Shown here in pieces: positions 21,623 to 24,882 of a stretch of 24,882 nt of DNA (positions are counted from its first letter, which is position 1; every line of letters begins with the position of its first letter). The notes beneath the pieces were generated by a model that saw nothing but the letters and a program-made list of their open reading frames with translations, searched no databases and had not been told where the DNA came from. Position numbers and translations under genes: made by a program. This DNA is from Clostridia bacterium (GTDB lineage: Bacteria > Bacillota > Clostridia > Oscillospirales > Acutalibacteraceae), in NCBI GenBank assembly GCA_900752115.1, contig CAADUC010000071.1:1-24882 (forward strand), written 5' to 3'.

Positions 21623-22570
21623 ATGGAATTCAACCATATTCCGGTTTTGTTTCACGAAACCATTGATTCGCTTCAGATTAAACCGGACGGTGTCTACATA
21701 GACGGCACGGCCGGGGGAGGAGGGCATTCCCAGGCGATCCTGGATCGCCTTACAACGGGAACGCTGCTTTCCATCGATCAGGATCCCGATGCAGTGTCTG
21801 TGGTGACGCACCGTTTTGCCGGGAATCCCTGTTCTGTCGTGCGGCGTGCCAATTTCTCTGAAATGGCCCGTGTTGCGCATGAGGCCGGCCTCGATCGCGT
21901 GGACGGTGTTCTGCTGGACATCGGTGTTTCTTCTTATCAGCTTGATACCCCCGAGAGGGGATTTTCTTACCATACGGACGCCCCGCTTGACATGCGTATG
22001 AGTCAGGAGGGTCCCACATGTGCCGACTTGGTAAACCATTTGTCCTGGCAGGAGCTTGCGGATATTCTCCGGCGCTTCGGTGAGGAAAAGAACGCAAGAT
22101 CCATTGCTCAGGGGATCGTTCGGGCCAGGGAACAAAAACCGGTGGAGACGACGCTGGAGCTTGCGGAGATTGTCAAGGCAAGTGTTCCGGCTGCTGTCCG
22201 CCGTGAACCCGGCCATCCGGCCCGGCAGACCTTTCAGGCGCTGCGCATCGCCGTTAACGGCGAGCTGGATCGTTTGTCTGAGGGACTCGACGCCGCCTTT
22301 TCGCTTCTAAGACCGGGCGGGCGCCTCGCGGTGATTACCTTTCATTCGCTGGAAGACCGTATCGTAAAGCAGCGCATGGCCGGGTGGTGCGAGGGGTGTA
22401 CCTGCCCTCCGGATTTTCCCGTCTGCGTGTGCGGCAAAAAGCCGCGGGCAGAGCTGGTCTACAAAAAAGGACTGGCCCCGGGAGAGGAAGAGCTCAGGGA
22501 AAACCCGAGAAGCAGAAGCGCGCGTCTGCGCGTCTGTACCAAACTTCGGGACAATGCACTCGATCCGTAA
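21623..22570 (+). CDS. rsmH: 16S rRNA (cytosine1402-N4)-methyltransferase RsmH
   Basis: 315 residues (MraW). SAM motif DGTAGGGGHSQAIL (27-40) and the family motif DIGVSSYQLD (99-108) are clear, as is ERGFSYHTDAPLDMRM. A cysteine cluster near 256-275 (CEGCTCPPDFPVCVCG) is the usual C-terminal zinc-like signature of Gram-positive RsmH. It methylates C1402 of 16S rRNA in the decoding centre. The ATG at 21623 follows GGGGAGG (21612-21618); a GTG at 21602 overlapping the mraZ stop is less likely. Confidence 0.95.
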   Translation: MEFNHIPVLFHETIDSLQIKPDGVYIDGTAGGGGHSQAILDRLTTGTLLSIDQDPDAVSVVTHRFAGNPCSVVRRANFSEMARVAHEAGLDRVDGVLLDIGVSSYQLDTPERGFSYHTDAPLDMRMSQEGPTCADLVNHLSWQELADILRRFGEEKNARSIAQGIVRAREQKPVETTLELAEIVKASVPAAVRREPGHPARQTFQALRIAVNGELDRLSEGLDAAFSLLRPGGRLAVITFHSLEDRIVKQRMAGWCEGCTCPPDFPVCVCGKKPRAELVYKKGLAPGEEELRENPRSRSARLRVCTKLRDNALDP

Positions 22571-22618
22571 ATAGCGCCGAAGAGCGCTGCAAACAGAGAT
22601 TTTATTTTATTTCATTGA

Positions 22619-22648
22619 CAGATTCGTTCTCTCCGGAGAGCGAATCTG
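22619..22648. repeat. Hairpin before the ftsL-like gene
   Basis: CAGATTCG (22619-22626) and CGAATCTG (22641-22648) are exact complements and enclose CTCT/AGAG with a CCGG loop after a TT bulge. There is no T-run. The stem ends 13 nt before the ribosome binding site of the following gene, so it could influence its translation. Confidence 0.6.
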
Positions 22649-22675
22649 GAATACCCACAGGGAGGGAACGGCACA

Positions 22676-23173
22676 ATGGCAACGCAGAATAACACCGCGT
22701 ACGATTTTTCCCGGTTTGAGCCCAGGCGAAAGGAGCAGGCGGAAGAAGCCCAAAAGAATAATATTATTCAGCTCCCGAAGGAACAGATCGAGAAAAACGC
22801 CAGGCCGCGTCTGCATCCGGTGCGTCTTCTCTCCACTTTCGCTATGTTTGCGGTGATCCTTGCCACCGTGGGCAGTCTGGTGTATGGTCAGGTGCAGCTC
22901 ACCGAGCTGACGGACAGCATCAACAGCACAGAGCAGGAGCTTGCCGAGAGCGAGAGTCTGTATACACAGCTGCAGATGAAATCCGATGCAATGCTCTCCA
23001 TCGATTCGGTGGAGGCGTACGCCGAGCAGAATCTCGGCATGCGCAAGGCGGAGAAGAGCCAGGTAGAGTATATCAGTACGGCGCAGGGAGATGAGGGAAC
23101 CGTTCTGCAAAGCGTCGGTGAACAGAGCATTCTGGATCAGATTTGGAACTGGTTCCGGCAGCTGCTGGGCTGA
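22676..23173 (+). CDS. ftsL: FtsL/DivIC-like cell division protein
   Basis: 165 residues in the FtsL position of the dcw cluster (rsmH-ftsL-ftsI). A charged N-terminal cytoplasmic tail (1-50), one transmembrane helix at about 51-71 (LLSTFAMFAVILATVGSLVY) and an extracytoplasmic coiled coil at about 72-110 (QLTELTDSINSTEQELAESE), followed by SVEAYAEQNLGMRKAEKSQV, the short helix found in FtsL/DivIC proteins. It is longer than typical FtsL (about 100-120 aa) because of both tails. FtsL with DivIB and DivIC activates septal peptidoglycan synthesis by FtsW/FtsI. GGGAGGG (22660-22666) precedes the ATG. The symbol is by position and topology. Confidence 0.8.
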   Translation: MATQNNTAYDFSRFEPRRKEQAEEAQKNNIIQLPKEQIEKNARPRLHPVRLLSTFAMFAVILATVGSLVYGQVQLTELTDSINSTEQELAESESLYTQLQMKSDAMLSIDSVEAYAEQNLGMRKAEKSQVEYISTAQGDEGTVLQSVGEQSILDQIWNWFRQLLG

Positions 23174-23189
23174 GCCGGAAAAGGCATAA

Positions 23190-23216
23190 TTGTCGTCTCT
23201 TCTCAATAAGTATAAA
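23190..23216 (+). promoter_or_regulatory. Weak candidate promoter before ftsI
   Basis: TTGTCG (23190-23195) and TATAAA (23211-23216) are separated by only 15 nt, which is short for sigma-A. If active, transcription would start near 23223 and pass through the terminator-like hairpin at 23264-23301 before ftsI. Confidence 0.3.
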
Positions 23217-23263
23217 ACACCGTTTTTTGTAATGTTGAGATAGAATTGTTTGGAAGGAAGAAG

Positions 23264-23301
23264 AATGGAAGTTAAGAGAAATTCTTGACTTCCATTTTTC
23301 T
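23264..23301 (+). terminator. Terminator/attenuator-like hairpin between ftsL and ftsI
   Basis: AATGGAAGTTAAGA (23264-23277) pairs with TCTTGACTTCCATT (23283-23296) over 14 positions with a single G-T wobble and a 5-nt loop, followed by TTTCTC. It lies inside the dcw cluster, 39 nt before the ftsI-like start. Confidence 0.6.
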
Positions 23302-23339
23302 CATCCAAAGAAGACCGGAAAGGCGGGGAAAACAGCACC

Positions 23340-24882
23340 ATGGCAAAGGGAACGACTGTCCGGATGTGGCGGCGTACGATTATTGTATTATTGTTTCTGA
23401 TTGTGGGAGGCTTCGGCACCATTGTCGTCAGTCTTTTCCGCCTTCAGATTATCCAGGGGGAGGAGCTGCAGACGCGCGCGGTCAATCAGCAGACACAGGA
23501 CACGTCTCTGTCTGCCAAGCGCGGAACGATTTACGACTGCAACATGAAGGTGCTGGCCACCAGCGCAGACGTCTGGAAGGTCGTTCTGGATCCGAACTAT
23601 ATCCGTAAAGAGCTCGTGCAGGATCAGGGCAAGGAAAACATCCAGGACGAAATTGCCGAAAGGCTTGCCGGGATCTTGGATCTTGAGACGGCTGATGTAC
23701 GTGCGCTCATGGAGAAGCAGACGTATTACGCTGTGGTAAAAACCAAGGTGGAAACGGATTTGAAGGATCAGATCCTGGAGCTGAAGGAGGAGCTGTCGCT
23801 TGGCAACGCGATTCAGCTCGAGCCTGATTATAAGCGATATTACCCTTACGGAGCCTTTGCCTCCAGTGTGCTTGGCTTTACCAACAGTGAAAACCAGGGT
23901 GTCACCGGAGTGGAGGCGTCCTATAACGACTATCTGTCAGGAACTCCGGGCAAACTGGTGACGGCGAAAAATGCCAGAGGCGTCGACATGCCGTTCCAGT
24001 ATGAACAGCTTGTCGAAGCGCAGGACGGCTACAGTCTTGTGCTGACGATCGACGAGGTGGTGCAGCATTTCCTGGAGAAGAGCGTGGAGGAGGCGGCGGA
24101 AAGCTGCCAGGCCAGAAACCGTGCCTGCGGCATTGTGATGAACGTCAACACCGGCGAGATTCTGGCCATGACGGTAAAGGGGGATTACGATCCGAACGAT
24201 CCCTATACCATCACCGACGAGGCGGATTTGGCGGCTATTGCAGCGATCCCGGACGATGAGGAGCATCAGGAGGAGCGCTCCGAAGCCATCCGTACCGCTC
24301 AGGAAAAGCAGTGGAGAAACAAGTGCATCACGGATACCTATAATCCCGGTTCCGTTTTCAAAATGGTAACGGCGGCCATGGGAATCGAAGAGGGTGTGGT
24401 CAACGAGAACACGACCTTCTCCTGCTCCGGCTATTATCAGGTGGCCGATTACAGCATTGGCTGCTGGAAGACGGCAGGCCATGGCACGGAGACGTTTGCA
24501 CAGGGACTGAGCAACTCTTGCAATCCTGTTTTCATGCAGCTGGGCGAGCTCCTCGGCGCGGATACCTTCTACCGCTATTTCGAGGCGTTTGGCCTTACGA
24601 CGAAGACCGGTATTGACCTCATCGGCGAGAGCAACAGCATCTACTATGATGCGGAGGGCCTTGGCCCGACCCAGCTTGCAACCTCGTCCTTCGGCCAGAC
24701 CTTCCGAGTCACGCCCATTCAGATGATTACGGCTGCGGCGGCTGTTGCAAACGGCGGCTATCTGGTGCAGCCTCATGTTGTCAGCAAGGTGATTGACAGC
24801 GAGGGCAACATTGTGATGACGAATGATACGACGGTGAAGCGCCAGGTGATCTCGGAGGAGACGAGCCGGCGCGTGAGCGCCA
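23340..24882 (+). CDS. ftsI: Penicillin-binding protein 2/SpoVD-like transpeptidase FtsI (partial, C-terminus beyond right edge)
   Basis: The first 514 codons of a class B penicillin-binding protein. A membrane anchor is at about 14-38 (IIVLLFLIVGGFGTIVVSLF), followed by the RGTIYD-type dimerisation motif (KRGTIYDCNMKVLA) and RYYPYGAFASSVLGF, typical of FtsI/SpoVD. The transpeptidase site SxxK is S338-x-x-K341 (NPGSVFKM) and SxN is S393-C-N395 (SNSCNP). The third motif KTG(T/S) and any PASTA domains lie beyond the edge, so division FtsI versus sporulation SpoVD cannot be decided from here; in clostridia this dcw slot can be either. The ATG at 23340 follows AAGGCGGGGAAAA, a weak ribosome binding site. 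Confidence 0.92.
   Translation, partial: MAKGTTVRMWRRTIIVLLFLIVGGFGTIVVSLFRLQIIQGEELQTRAVNQQTQDTSLSAKRGTIYDCNMKVLATSADVWKVVLDPNYIRKELVQDQGKENIQDEIAERLAGILDLETADVRALMEKQTYYAVVKTKVETDLKDQILELKEELSLGNAIQLEPDYKRYYPYGAFASSVLGFTNSENQGVTGVEASYNDYLSGTPGKLVTAKNARGVDMPFQYEQLVEAQDGYSLVLTIDEVVQHFLEKSVEEAAESCQARNRACGIVMNVNTGEILAMTVKGDYDPNDPYTITDEADLAAIAAIPDDEEHQEERSEAIRTAQEKQWRNKCITDTYNPGSVFKMVTAAMGIEEGVVNENTTFSCSGYYQVADYSIGCWKTAGHGTETFAQGLSNSCNPVFMQLGELLGADTFYRYFEAFGLTTKTGIDLIGESNSIYYDAEGLGPTQLATSSFGQTFRVTPIQMITAAAAVANGGYLVQPHVVSKVIDSEGNIVMTNDTTVKRQVISEETSRRVSA

Noticed and set aside
1..24882. CRISPR arrays, IS elements, prophage or defence genes
   Set aside because: No regularly spaced repeats, transposase motifs or phage genes seen; gene order is housekeeping throughout.

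Overview
The window is a moderately GC-rich stretch of core chromosome from an endospore-forming Clostridia. Gene content and order suggest an Oscillospiraceae/Ruminococcaceae-type gut Firmicute; this is an inference from synteny and protein style, not a database match. Sporulation genes (ylbJ, yqfC, yqfD), a Gram-positive-type HPr with Ser46, ylxM-ffh and an mraZ-rsmH-ftsL-ftsI cluster all support Firmicutes. Nearly all genes are on the + strand, with a partial ylbJ (left edge) and a degV-family gene on the - strand. I see no mobile element, CRISPR array, rRNA or tRNA, and no defence or biosynthetic island.

Layout. 1-544 (-): 5' part of ylbJ, divergent from 757-2208 (+): yqfC-yqfD, with two interleaved sigma-E-like promoters between them. 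2246-6586: phoH, ybeY, dgkA, era, yqzL-like, recO, the classic Firmicutes string but without yqfF/pgpH and cdd. 6613-8997: mutS2, closed by a strong terminator. 9080-11641: an accessory pair, a membrane-anchored YpmS/DUF2140-like protein with a sigma-E-like promoter and a secreted subtilisin-family protease, ended by a bidirectional terminator shared with the convergent degV gene. 13033-16751: ylxM-ffh-rpsP-khpA-rimM-trmD from a perfect-consensus sigma-A promoter (SRP assembly, ribosome maturation, tRNA m1G37). 16917-17293: HPr. 17384-19300: uvrC. 19386-20909: rsmD-coaD and a coiled-coil protein. 21080-24882: start of the dcw cell-division cluster (mraZ, rsmH, ftsL-like, ftsI/spoVD-like cut by the right edge), with candidate MraZ operator repeats.

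How the genes work together. Most of the window is housekeeping: ribosome and RNA maturation (ybeY, era, rimM, rsmD, rsmH, khpA, trmD), DNA repair (recO, mutS2, uvrC), protein targeting (ylxM, ffh), and envelope or division functions (dgkA, dcw genes). Sporulation and the mother-cell programme appear at ylbJ/yqfCD and perhaps at the YpmS-like/protease pair.

I did not find a clearly new biological system. The observations most worth a second look are in the non-coding DNA: interleaved sigma-E promoters, a perfect 18-bp hairpin before mraZ, MraZ-type repeats, a ribosome binding site inside a terminator hairpin before uvrC, a terminator inside the dcw cluster, and several inverted repeats at promoters.
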